DNA of 64,000 bases from Shewanella pealeana ATCC 700345 (lineage in GTDB: Bacteria; Pseudomonadota; Gammaproteobacteria; Enterobacterales; Shewanellaceae). Positions 43,451 through 52,551 of the stretch are shown piece by piece. The notes beneath the pieces are model-generated. The model searched no databases and was not told where the DNA came from. It saw nothing but the letters and a program-made list of their open reading frames with translations. Where the stretch lies: positions 3,905,001 to 3,969,000 of the forward strand of contig NC_009901.1 of NCBI RefSeq assembly GCF_000018285.1, read 5' to 3'. How positions within the stretch are numbered: the stretch's first letter is position 1; each line of letters begins with the position of its first letter. A program made the position numbers and the translations under genes.

Positions 43451-44471
43451 CGTCAATCGCCTTTCTAAACTCGCTTCTTCTCTGTGTTAATGCTTCTTTG
43501 GCATTGACTACACTTTCAACGAAATCAATGACTTTTTTCTGAAGCTTAACGTTATTAAGCTTATTGATACGCATAATGCCACCCGGGCTTTGTACGTTAA
43601 CTTCAATCAGCTTTTCGTTAATCACGTCGATACCAACAAAGAATAAACCGTCACGCACCAGCTTAGGACCGATATGCTTACACAGCTCTTTTTCTTTCTT
43701 GGTTAAAACGTGCTTAACCACACTGCCACCTGCGTGAATATTAGAGCGCACTTCGCCTTGTGCAGGAATACGCTTCATTGCGCCAATAGGCTCGCCGTTT
43801 AGCATTAAAATACGTACGTCACCTTCTTCGGCGCCCTCGACGTATTCTTGTAAAATAACGTAGTTGCCGCCTTTGCCACTGTTGATGTAAAACTCAAGCA
43901 GTGAGTGGAAGCTCTTTTGTGCTGCCTTTTCAACCAGAATAACGCCTTGACCACCGTAGCCATCAAGCGGCTTCATGATCATCTTATCAGTCTTAGATTC
44001 ACGTAGTACTTCTTCTAAATACTCTGGTGTTTTTGATACGTGAGTAACTGGAATAAACTTATTGCTAGGATCATCAAACGAAGCGGTGTAAAGCTTGTTG
44101 TTAGCAATACGTAGACCATCAATATCGTTCATGATGAATACGTCATCACGCACTGAATCGAGGAAGTTAAGCGCGATAGGATCAAGTGGTGGATTGGCAC
44201 GCATAATAATGCTGTCAAAACCCGCTAGCGGTAAACGCAACTTCTTGAACTCAGCTCTCTTGTAGAAAGACACGATATTAGTCGGCGTAACCTGATCTTT
44301 ATTAAACACCTGGCAAAAAGCACTAGCTTCTGAATCACGCATGGTTAGGTTGCTGGTCGTTGCTAACGCAACCGTATGTCCCCTTGCCACACATTCGTGA
44401 ATTAAACGCAGTGTAGTGTCGGTTTCAGGCTCAACGCTTGACCATGGGTACATCAGAAATAAAATATTCAA
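43434..44471 (-). CDS. Glutathione-synthetase-like ATP-grasp ligase
   Basis: A 345-residue ATP-grasp enzyme with GshB-like architecture. The nucleotide-binding segment is MIMKPLDGYGGQGVILVE (about 166-184), then ILQEYVEGAEEGDVRI, NIHAGGSV and the metal-binding EVNVQSPGGI. It probably joins an acyl group to an amine with ATP, but the substrate need not be glutathione. TTG start with AAGAGAG five bases upstream. The end overlaps the amidohydrolase-metallopeptidase gene, so the two are translationally coupled and likely act on one compound. Confidence 0.85.
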   Translation of the reverse strand: MNILFLMYPWSSVEPETDTTLRLIHECVARGHTVALATTSNLTMRDSEASAFCQVFNKDQVTPTNIVSFYKRAEFKKLRLPLAGFDSIIMRANPPLDPIALNFLDSVRDDVFIMNDIDGLRIANNKLYTASFDDPSNKFIPVTHVSKTPEYLEEVLRESKTDKMIMKPLDGYGGQGVILVEKAAQKSFHSLLEFYINSGKGGNYVILQEYVEGAEEGDVRILMLNGEPIGAMKRIPAQGEVRSNIHAGGSVVKHVLTKKEKELCKHIGPKLVRDGLFFVGIDVINEKLIEVNVQSPGGIMRINKLNNVKLQKKVIDFVESVVNAKEALTQRRSEFRKAIDDAHII

Positions 44472-44981
44472 TGAAACTCTCTTAACAAAGGGAACGCTCT
44501 AAAGATCTTGGGCCGGGTGATGGCTTGGGGAGGTGTAGAGTATTCAAAATAAACAACACAATGGCTCGGGTTAGAAACAACCTTGACCAGACAATGGCAT
44601 CTATCTATCAATACAAATTTGAACTAGATGAAGTGGCGTAATTTACACCATATTTTGAGATTGGAATATAAAAATTTTTATCGAAGACATTTTTAGATAA
44701 GTCACTGTCCTAAATAGAGCCGCGCAATCAGTTAAAGCGATTGAAAACAGGTAGATAAGCAGGAAAGGTGTAGGGTAATCTGTCAATTATGATTCATACT
44801 CATTACCAGATAGTCATGAAAAACGGTATCCATACTACTGTCAGTAAAGCCTAAGCCTGATACCTGTCGCTAAGTTATACTCGCGACAAATTTGACGTTT
44901 CTTTCACACAGTCAGTAATAGACTAAACTTTCGATGATTACTAACTAAGTCCTCTCCATAGGACTCTTTAGGTACTTGCCC
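44472..44981. other. Intergenic region between divergent genes, no gene seen
   Basis: About 510 bp of AT-rich DNA between the ATP-grasp gene and the PAP2 gene. It should contain both divergent promoters. No repeat, RNA or clear operator is recognised. Confidence 0.5.
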
Positions 44982-45770
44982 GTGAGCCTAATTCAACACC
45001 ATGCCTCTACTTCAGAAACCTTATATGAGCCATTCTCAGTTAAGCACCACATAACACTCCCCTTATTAGTATTTCTGTTGGTTGCGTCATTATTCGAATA
45101 TTTTCAATTTGATCTCGACATTGCTCAATACATTTTTGACTGGCAAGGGGGGCTGACTTACTGGCCGTTAAAAACACAATGGTTTACCAGTACCATAATG
45201 CATACTGGCGGGCGAGATCTCGTCATATTACTGGGTGTACTTTTATTTACCGCTTTGGGATTGAGTTTTAAAATTCAATACCTTAACCAATATAGCCGTA
45301 ACTTATTTTGCCTAGCCATGAGTGTTGTCAGCAGTATTTTAATCGTTAAATTTGCCAAAGACTTCACTCATGTCAATTGTCCTTGGGACTTGACGCGATT
45401 TGGTGGTCATGTCGCTTACACAGCCATTTTTAGCCCACTACCTGCAGGCACAGAACTTGGTCGATGCTTTCCAGGGGGGCATTCAAGTGGTGGCTATGCA
45501 TGGGTGGCTCTTTATTATTTCGCGTTACAAGTTAACCCTAAATATCGCTGGGCAGGCTTAGCCTTCGGAGTCACACTGGGCTTGAGTTTTAGTATTACTC
45601 AGCAGCTAAGAGGTGCGCATTTTTTCTCTCATGGGATATGGAGTTTAGCGATATCTTGGTTTGTTGCTAGCGGTTATTACTACCTTTTGTTTGCAAGCAA
45701 AAGATCAGGAAAAAATGCTCTCGTAATGGAATCGAACAAGAAAGCGTTAAATAAGCCCAGTGCTGTTTAA
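44982..45770 (+). CDS. PAP2-family membrane phosphatase
   Basis: A 262-residue membrane enzyme with about six helices. The catalytic motifs are KFAKDFTHVNCPWDLTRFGG-like (motif 1), CFPGGHSSGG (motif 2) and RGAHFFSHGIWS (motif 3), as in LpxE/LpxT-type and related lipid phosphatases. It probably removes phosphate from a lipid on the periplasmic side; the exact lipid is unknown. GTG at 44982 is the start because TAGG lies nine bases upstream; a TTG at 44976 is too close to it. Confidence 0.82.
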   Translation: MSLIQHHASTSETLYEPFSVKHHITLPLLVFLLVASLFEYFQFDLDIAQYIFDWQGGLTYWPLKTQWFTSTIMHTGGRDLVILLGVLLFTALGLSFKIQYLNQYSRNLFCLAMSVVSSILIVKFAKDFTHVNCPWDLTRFGGHVAYTAIFSPLPAGTELGRCFPGGHSSGGYAWVALYYFALQVNPKYRWAGLAFGVTLGLSFSITQQLRGAHFFSHGIWSLAISWFVASGYYYLLFASKRSGKNALVMESNKKALNKPSAV

Positions 45771-45862
45771 CGCATCACTGCCACAGTTCAAAACTCAGCC
45801 ACCACAATAGTAAGTTGTGGCTTATATTCTTTGAGTTATAAGCCACTAAACTGTCTATTACA

Positions 45863-46894
45863 TTAAGCATAAAGGTCACTCGGATTATTAACTTTCACCT
45901 GATTTCTCCCCGCTAACTTAGCTTTATACAACGCCATATCTGCACGTTTGACCCAAGCTTCAACCTCTTCATTCGCTATTGACTCTGCGATGCCAGTGCT
46001 GAGTGTGACCTTGTCGACTTCAGGGTATGCCTCCACAATGCCTTCAGCCACTTTCTGACCGATATTACGCGTGATTTTCAACGCGCTTTCAGCATTAGTA
46101 TTATCAAATAAGAGTAGGAACTCATCACCACCTAAACGAAATAGTAAGTCAGTCTTCCTACAATGGCTGTTAATTAGCTTAACCACTGTTTTAATAACTT
46201 GGTCCCCCATATCGTGGCCATGTAAATCATTCACATCCTTGAAATAATCAATATCTATTGCCGCAATACAGGTGGCTTGATCCATCTTGGCTTTTTCACT
46301 CGCCGCTATTAAAGATGCGTCCAACTGATGACGATTGAGTGCGCCAGTTAATGAGTCTCGCGTTGACAGATAACTTAAATTGGCCTGCAGCTTTCTCACC
46401 GTTTCAATAACATAATGAGCAATTGATACACAGAAAAGCAGCGCAAGAGTAAATCGCAGTGTCACCGTGGGTTCTTGATGCGGAAGTGCCGCTACAGCAC
46501 TCGTTAAGATAATTCCCCCATTAGCCAACATGGCCATTTTTTTAGGGACTAATAGTACGATGCTTGTGACAACAGGAAACACCCAGTATGTTGCCAGCGT
46601 ACCAAAGGCATGGATGCTTAACACCATAGAGATGGCGAGCAAAAAAAGTGGTGGTCTATAACCCAATATATTGCGATTTAGTCGCAATATACCAAAGACT
46701 TCAATGACCAAACTTAACTCAAAGGCAAGTAAAGAAAAGCCGAGCAAGGTCTCTCCTATCACAAAATTCTTGATGCTCAGAGGTAGAAAAGTCATCAGTG
46801 TCACAAGCAAAATAAATATCAGTACTCTCTGACGACTATATAGGTCAAAAAGACCTTCGTCCTGAGGTTTACCCAAAAAGCTTAATCTATCCAT
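45863..46894 (-). CDS. Membrane-bound GGDEF diguanylate cyclase
   Basis: A 343-residue protein with about six membrane helices (25-162) followed by a GGDEF domain. The active site is GGDEF at 255-259. The RxxD inhibitory site is intact (Arg246 to Asp249, five residues before it), so product inhibition by cyclic di-GMP is expected. This contrasts with the two TPR-GGDEF proteins at 8.1-12.1 kb. Single gene; the signal sensed by the membrane domain is unknown. Confidence 0.92.
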   Translation of the reverse strand: MDRLSFLGKPQDEGLFDLYSRQRVLIFILLVTLMTFLPLSIKNFVIGETLLGFSLLAFELSLVIEVFGILRLNRNILGYRPPLFLLAISMVLSIHAFGTLATYWVFPVVTSIVLLVPKKMAMLANGGIILTSAVAALPHQEPTVTLRFTLALLFCVSIAHYVIETVRKLQANLSYLSTRDSLTGALNRHQLDASLIAASEKAKMDQATCIAAIDIDYFKDVNDLHGHDMGDQVIKTVVKLINSHCRKTDLLFRLGGDEFLLLFDNTNAESALKITRNIGQKVAEGIVEAYPEVDKVTLSTGIAESIANEEVEAWVKRADMALYKAKLAGRNQVKVNNPSDLYA

Positions 46895-47126
46895 AGTGCC
46901 CCTTTTTATTGAAAATAGAACAGGTAGTGGATGAAAGACACCTATTTAAAAAGTACTGCACTTAGCAATAAAAACAAGTAAACACGCTAACAATATATAA
47001 AAGAACTCATGCACTTCAAACATAGAGCTCTTACCTACAGAGTAGAAGCCAGAGTATAAGCTCTGGCAATAAAATGGTCTTTGCCAAGGCACTTTATTCA
47101 TGAGAGGGCGTATTTATGATGACCAA

Positions 47127-47160
47127 TAAAAAAACGCAGCCTAATCGCTGCGTTTTTTTT
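47127..47160 (-). terminator. Terminator after the broken surface protein gene
   Basis: AAAAACGCAG / CTGCGTTTTT hairpin with an eight-base loop and a T-run on the minus strand, 11 bp beyond the stop codon. Confidence 0.85.
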
Positions 47161-47170
47161 CACTACCAAA

Positions 47171-49941
47171 CTATCGAAATCTTTGGCGATATCCAACCGT
47201 AAGCATCAAATAGAGTAAGCACAAGTACCCAAGAGAGCCCCCCGATGAATCTGAGGTCGACTCTTTCGGTTTTGCACTAACTGTTATACTAACAACGGCT
47301 TCACTTGTGCTTCCTGCGGTATCAGTTACCCGATAGGTAAAGCTGTCATTACCGCTAAAATCAGTTTTTGGGTTATAGATAAAGCTACCATCATCATTTA
47401 AGGCTAATTCCCCATGACTAACATTGGTAACGACTTCAAACATCAATTCATCTTCATCAACATCGAAAGCTGATAATCGACTCGCGACCTCACGATTGTA
47501 TCCGATGTTTAACGACTGATGACTTGCAACAGGCGCATCATTAACCGCTAAAATGTTTATGGTAACACTCGCTTCAACGGCAGCATTAACGCCATCAGTC
47601 ACACTAAAAGTAAAACTATCTGTACCATTAAAATTAGCTGTCGCTTGATAAGAATATTCACCTGACTCACTAAGCGTGACCACCCCGTTTAGCGTATCTG
47701 TAACCAACACGAATTGGAGTTCATCGCTATCAACTTCTGCAACTATTAAACTGCTACGGAGTTCAACATCCTCATTCGTAACAAATGTCTGATCTAATAC
47801 TCTAGGTGCGTCGTTAATTGGAAGGATATCAATCCGAATCTCTTTTTCAGAGCTCCTTCCATGATTGTCAGCCACTCTAACAGTAAATTGATCTTCACCG
47901 AACTCATCTTTGTTAGGGGAGAAATTTACAACGCCTTCGTGGTCAACAGTAACAGTCCCCTTCGAAGCCTGCGTCAATATTTCAAAAGTTAATACGCCTG
48001 CGTGCCAAGTACTTACTGGGAGCTCCTGTATTAGCGTTTCATCTTCATTGACTGTTAAGAGAGAAGCCGTAATGACTGGTGCAATATTTATCTGATACTT
48101 CTTAAGCTGACCATCTCGCGCAGCGATTAAGGTATCGCCTAACACTTTTACATCTTTAGAGTGGCTTAATGCTGGTACTTCTTTATTGCCAATCACCTCT
48201 GGAGAGCTAGGATGTGTAACGTCGATTAACCAAAACTGCTCATCGTACTGAATAGATAAACGATTATTGACTAAATCCATATGTGTTGGATTTGATGAGC
48301 CTATTCAGGCTCCTGAAAACTCAGAGTAACTTGCAGCTAATAAGGGGGAGTCTAAGTTTGATAGATCCCAAATATTTAGGCCACCATAATAGGTTTGATA
48401 CAAATATGAATCGACAATATGAAGCGAAGAGATTATCTCACTATCACCAAAAGAGCCTAAGTTTGTAATACGCGAACCATCATTATACAAGTGATATAAA
48501 CCTTGCCCCGATGTACCTAAAAAGATATGTCCTTGGTGGACAGCAAGGGAGGTAAAATAATAAATCTCAGGATGATTCAAATCAGAGATAACTAGCTTGT
48601 CTATTGCAAGTGGGTTTTGTGGGTCACTATTATCATAAGCAAAGAGTTCGCCTGACGAGAGATAATATAAATTAGAATCTGACTGAACAATGGCTGTAGT
48701 GCTAATGTTATGTGAGCCAAAGGCGCTCACGACATCTAGCTTATTAACTTGTGCTGCGGTGTTAAAAACAAACCCCATATTGTTATAGAGTAAGTCATCT
48801 TGAAGTTTTACGTTAACTGAATAACCAACATCAGTCTCTTCAATTAGTTCAAGCTTACCTTTGCTAATATCAAATAGCTTTAGTTTCTCATCGGCATAAG
48901 CTAAAACATTATGATTAAAGTCGAGCGACTTACTCATGCTCGAAAAACTATATTTACTCTGTTCGACTTCTCTTGAAGCGACAAAAATATCAGTAGCACT
49001 ACCGTAAAGTTGCACACTATCTGCCGCCTTGATTCTGTCAACACTTCGTCCATTTAGGTGTATATAATAACTATCAAGCTCTGTCATTAGGACCGATAAA
49101 TCTCGAACGCTAACCTCTTCAGATTCTTGAAGAATAAGTAGTTGATTATTAGCAATCACCATATCACGAACATAAACTTCGCCAGGATTATCCTGCATCA
49201 ACACTGAAGAGCGAGAGACATTATCTAAGTCACTAAAATCATAACGAATGACCTTATTGCCATTAGCAAGGTAAACTTGCTGACCATGGGTTTGAATTAT
49301 CGAATATTGCTCGTTAACCTCTTTTTGACCTGTATTTTTTGACCTGTATATAGAACTTTAAACTTAGTTGCTTCAGCGGTCGATACCACATATAAAATAT
49401 CGTCTATATTCACCACTAATGCTCCATCAATAGAAGCCAGTGCTAAACCCATCGTCGAGACGGCACCAAAGCCTTTCGTTCCTATCATTTGAGGAGAAGT
49501 AATATCGGAGATATCATACTCTGTAATGTGAGGCGTATTCATTCCCACTGTGTACAAGCGAGTTCCAACAACTTCAAAATCCAAAAAGAAATGATCCTGA
49601 AGATATTCAAAGCTAGCAACGACACTCGCAGCAGTGAGATCTGAAACATCTACAATAAACATCTCTTTTATCGACATAACAAAAAGATGCTCTCCTTGCT
49701 TCTTTACTCGAATGATTTCATCAAATGTCGGCAGTGAAATTTTAGTCACATGAGTTGGCGATGATGGTACTGAAATATCTAGAACGACCACCCCGTCACT
49801 CGCTATATATGCATAGTCACCCTCTGCGTAAATATCACCATAATGTCGATCTCCCCACACATCTTCCTGTACTAAATTGAATGTGTTTGCGAATAATGGC
49901 GCAGCCAAAAAGCAAACACTTAGCAGTAAAACTCTAAGCAT
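47171..49941 (-). pseudogene. Large LVIVD-propeller / cadherin-like surface protein, GlyGly-CTERM; broken by a frameshift and a stop
   Basis: Three consecutive frames belong to one gene. Part 1 (49941-49297) has a signal peptide and LVIVD-type propeller repeats. Part 2 (49204-48305 and upstream) continues the propeller. Part 3 (48280-47171) adds the last propeller unit, three tandem cadherin/VCBS-like repeats (INDAPRVLDQ, VNDAPVASHQ units) and a GlyGly-CTERM tail (SSGGSLGYLCLLYLMLTVG, then Arg). A perfect 14-bp tandem duplication (49322-49349) shifts the frame. Removing one copy joins parts 1 and 2. Parts 2 and 3 are in one frame, separated only by a TGA at 48307-48305. Corrected length would be 918 codons. 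The tail marks rhombosortase-type processing and surface release. Confidence 0.85.
49322..49349. repeat. Perfect 14-bp tandem duplication causing a frameshift
   Basis: TTTTTGACCTGTAT occurs twice back to back. Deleting one unit restores a continuous reading frame between the first two parts of the surface protein gene. Confidence 0.95.
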
Positions 49942-50204
49942 CACTATAATATCCCTATATTTTATTATTTTTCCATAACGCTCAAATTGTAAACACAATG
50001 ATGCGACATTGTAAAACAAAAGTTCTACGGGAGATTGATTGCCAATTGAATCACTAAACAAGCACTTGCTTATATAAATACCTTTTCAATTAAGCTTAGA
50101 GCGCTAAGAGCAATCACACATAAGTTCAGGGCTAAAACCATCAAGTTCACCGATTAATGACTATGCTTTATGCTGTTCACTTAAAACTAAATCTGGGGTA
50201 AAGC

Positions 50205-51749
50205 ATGAAGCCAATAGTCGCAGATAATAAGCCCATAAAAGTCAGCCTCACTCAAGGAAAGGAGTACTACTTCTGCAGTTGTGGGCGATCTAAGAATCAA
50301 CCCTTCTGCGATGGCTCCCACGCAGGAACCCCATTCAAACCTCAGCAATTTATTGCAGACAAAACTGAAGATTCTTATCTGTGCCAGTGCAAACACACAG
50401 CAAACTCGCCCTTCTGTGATGGATCTCATAAGCAATTCACTCAGAGCGACATTGGAAAACAGGGAAAAGAAAAAGAGACAACGACAACAAGCCAATCGGT
50501 TCCCATTGCTCACAATACGGCTGAAGAGCCAACGCTTGAATATATTCACATGCTAGCCCGAGAAGGCTTATCGAAAGTGGGCCATCACGGCCCCATGACA
50601 TCCATGGGCGTGCCACGCAATCAGTTGCCGCATTGGGACGACTTGCAGCTCATGGTGGCGCAGATGGCCACTAAACCCTTAATGGAAGATGTTGAGGTGA
50701 CAACCGAGCTCATCATAGGGCCGCAGGCAAGAAAGCCTCTCAAGCTCGATATCCCATTATTCGTCTCCGATATGAGCTTTGGTTCATTATCTGAGGAGGC
50801 AAAGATTGCCCTCGCTCGCGGCGCCGAATTAGCGGGAACAGGGATCTGCTCTGGTGAGGGCGGCATATTGAGCGATGAACAAGCCGAGAATTCACGTTAT
50901 TTTTATGAGTTAGCCAGCGCTAAGTTTGGCTATAAAGAAGCCTTGCTCTGCAAAGTACAAAGCTTTCACTTTAAGGGCGGGCAAGGGGCAAAAACAGGCA
51001 CAGGTGGTCATCTGCCAGCTAGCAAAAATGTCGGCAAAATATCTGAAGTTCGCGGTTTGCCTGAGGGCGTCGACGCCATATCTCCACCAACCTTTACCGA
51101 GTTAAAAAGCAGTGCTGACTTTAAACGTTTTGCCGACAGGGTTAGAGAGGTTTCAGGCGGGATCCCAATCGGCTTTAAGCTCAGTGCCAATCATATCGAG
51201 CGCGATATCCAATTCGCCCTAGACGCCAGTGCCGACTACATCATACTCGATGGTAGAGGTGGCGGAACGGGAGCCGCACCGGAAATTTTTCGCGATCATA
51301 TCAGCGTACCAACGATTCCAGCCCTTGCTAGAGCCAGAAGGTACCTTGACCAAAAAGGTGAGAGTGGTCGAGTGACCTTAATCGCCACTGGTGGTATACG
51401 CACTCCCATCGACTTTGTAAAAGCCATGGCCTTAGGCGCCGATGGCGTCGCGGTATCTAATAGCGCCATGCAGGCTATTGGCTGCGTGGCGGCAAGAATG
51501 TGCAATACCAACAACTGCCCAGCAGGGATTGCCACTCAAAAGTCAGATCTTCGTCAAAGGCTCAATATTGATAAATCAGCCAAACAGTTACACAACTTTT
51601 TTGAAGCCTCTGTCGAGCTTATGCAGGTAATGGCCCGTGCCTGTGGTCATGACTCTCTCAGCCAGTTTAATAAAGATGACTTAGCCACCTGGCATATTGA
51701 GATGGCTCGCTTAACTGGGGTTAAATATTCCGGATTTTGTGAACCTTAA
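50205..51749 (+). CDS. CDGSH iron-sulfur domain fused to FMN-binding glutamate-synthase-like protein
   Basis: A 514-residue fusion. The N-terminal 80 residues hold two CDGSH iron-sulfur motifs, CSCGRSKNQPFCDGSH (Cys24, 26, 35, His39) and CQCKHTANSPFCDGSH (Cys60, 62, 71, His75). The rest is an FMN-binding glutamate-synthase-type barrel: DIPLFVSDMSFGSLSEEA, GGRGTG-like RGGGTGAAPEIF, LIATGGIRTP, and a 3Fe-4S cysteine set CVAARMCNTNNCPAG. It lacks the glutaminase domain, so it is not a classic GOGAT. It may reduce or transfer electrons to an unknown substrate. Strong GGGGTAAA ribosome site. Confidence 0.88.
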   Translation: MKPIVADNKPIKVSLTQGKEYYFCSCGRSKNQPFCDGSHAGTPFKPQQFIADKTEDSYLCQCKHTANSPFCDGSHKQFTQSDIGKQGKEKETTTTSQSVPIAHNTAEEPTLEYIHMLAREGLSKVGHHGPMTSMGVPRNQLPHWDDLQLMVAQMATKPLMEDVEVTTELIIGPQARKPLKLDIPLFVSDMSFGSLSEEAKIALARGAELAGTGICSGEGGILSDEQAENSRYFYELASAKFGYKEALLCKVQSFHFKGGQGAKTGTGGHLPASKNVGKISEVRGLPEGVDAISPPTFTELKSSADFKRFADRVREVSGGIPIGFKLSANHIERDIQFALDASADYIILDGRGGGTGAAPEIFRDHISVPTIPALARARRYLDQKGESGRVTLIATGGIRTPIDFVKAMALGADGVAVSNSAMQAIGCVAARMCNTNNCPAGIATQKSDLRQRLNIDKSAKQLHNFFEASVELMQVMARACGHDSLSQFNKDDLATWHIEMARLTGVKYSGFCEP

Positions 51750-51914
51750 TAACTGTCATTGGCCCATATTCCCTTGTAGGCTTCTCAATGAAAACCTGAC
51801 TCTGCTGGGTTTTTTCATTACGGCTACCCATGGCAAAGATGCTTGAAATAAACGGAATGTAAAGAATCCACCTTCTGAAGAAGGTGGTTTAGGGCTAAAA
51901 ATTAAAGCAGAGAC

Positions 51915-52505
51915 TTACTGCTCGACGCCTTGCATAAAAGCTTTGTCGGCCAGTGCCAACATGGCAAGATCTTCTTTGGTATCACCATAGGCGTAGATTT
52001 GGCTAAAAGCACTTAAGTCAAACTGCTGCGATACCTTGTAGGCCTTAGCGCTGCAGCTGCAATCTCCTGCGCTGTAATAACCGCTATAACGCTTGCCCTG
52101 ACTCGCCATTTCGCTACAGATAAGCTGGATATTCATCATCTGACACCAAGGCCGAAGGTAGAGATCGAGCGAAGCTGAGACCAAGACAATGGTGGCACCA
52201 TCATCTTGATGTTGTTTGAGTGTTTGCATTGCATCTAGTCGAATATGCTTAGAAATAACCTGGTCAGCATAAGCACGCCCAATGACATCGACAGCAAGCT
52301 TATTGCGGCCAGCAAAGGCAAAAAAACTCACCAAGGGCCTAAGCTTTCGCGCGGGGATCAAGCCTAAGCGGTACAACAGATAAAGGGGAGACATAAACAT
52401 CACGCCAAGCACTAATCGTACCGGCGTGGCTGAGTAGATAATAAATTTGGTGAACATATCTTGATGGGTCAAGGTACCATCAAAATCAAACAAAACCAGC
52501 TTCAA
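51915..52505 (-). CDS. HAD-superfamily phosphatase (subfamily IB)
   Basis: A 196-residue SerB-like phosphatase. Motif I is FDFDGTLTHQD with the nucleophile Asp, motif II lies in VLVSASLDLYL, and motif III is YAYGDTKEDLAML. The substrate is not clear; family members act on phosphoserine, phosphocholine or lipids. It starts 46 bp after the GlnD-like gene stop, on the same strand, so the two are probably co-transcribed. Confidence 0.88.
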   Translation of the reverse strand: MKLVLFDFDGTLTHQDMFTKFIIYSATPVRLVLGVMFMSPLYLLYRLGLIPARKLRPLVSFFAFAGRNKLAVDVIGRAYADQVISKHIRLDAMQTLKQHQDDGATIVLVSASLDLYLRPWCQMMNIQLICSEMASQGKRYSGYYSAGDCSCSAKAYKVSQQFDLSAFSQIYAYGDTKEDLAMLALADKAFMQGVEQ

Positions 52506-52551
52506 GTCTTTCTCCCTAGCGGCAAGAACAATAGCGAGTATTCTACAGCTT

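Noticed and set aside
48305..48307. TGA as a selenocysteine codon in the surface protein
   Set aside because: The same gene carries a separate 14-bp frameshift, the protein has no redox motif there, and no selenocysteine insertion element is evident. Gene decay is simpler.
49297..49941. First part of the surface protein as a free-standing small secreted protein
   Set aside because: Its last residues are in the wrong frame after the duplicated unit and the propeller continues in the corrected frame, so it is a fragment.
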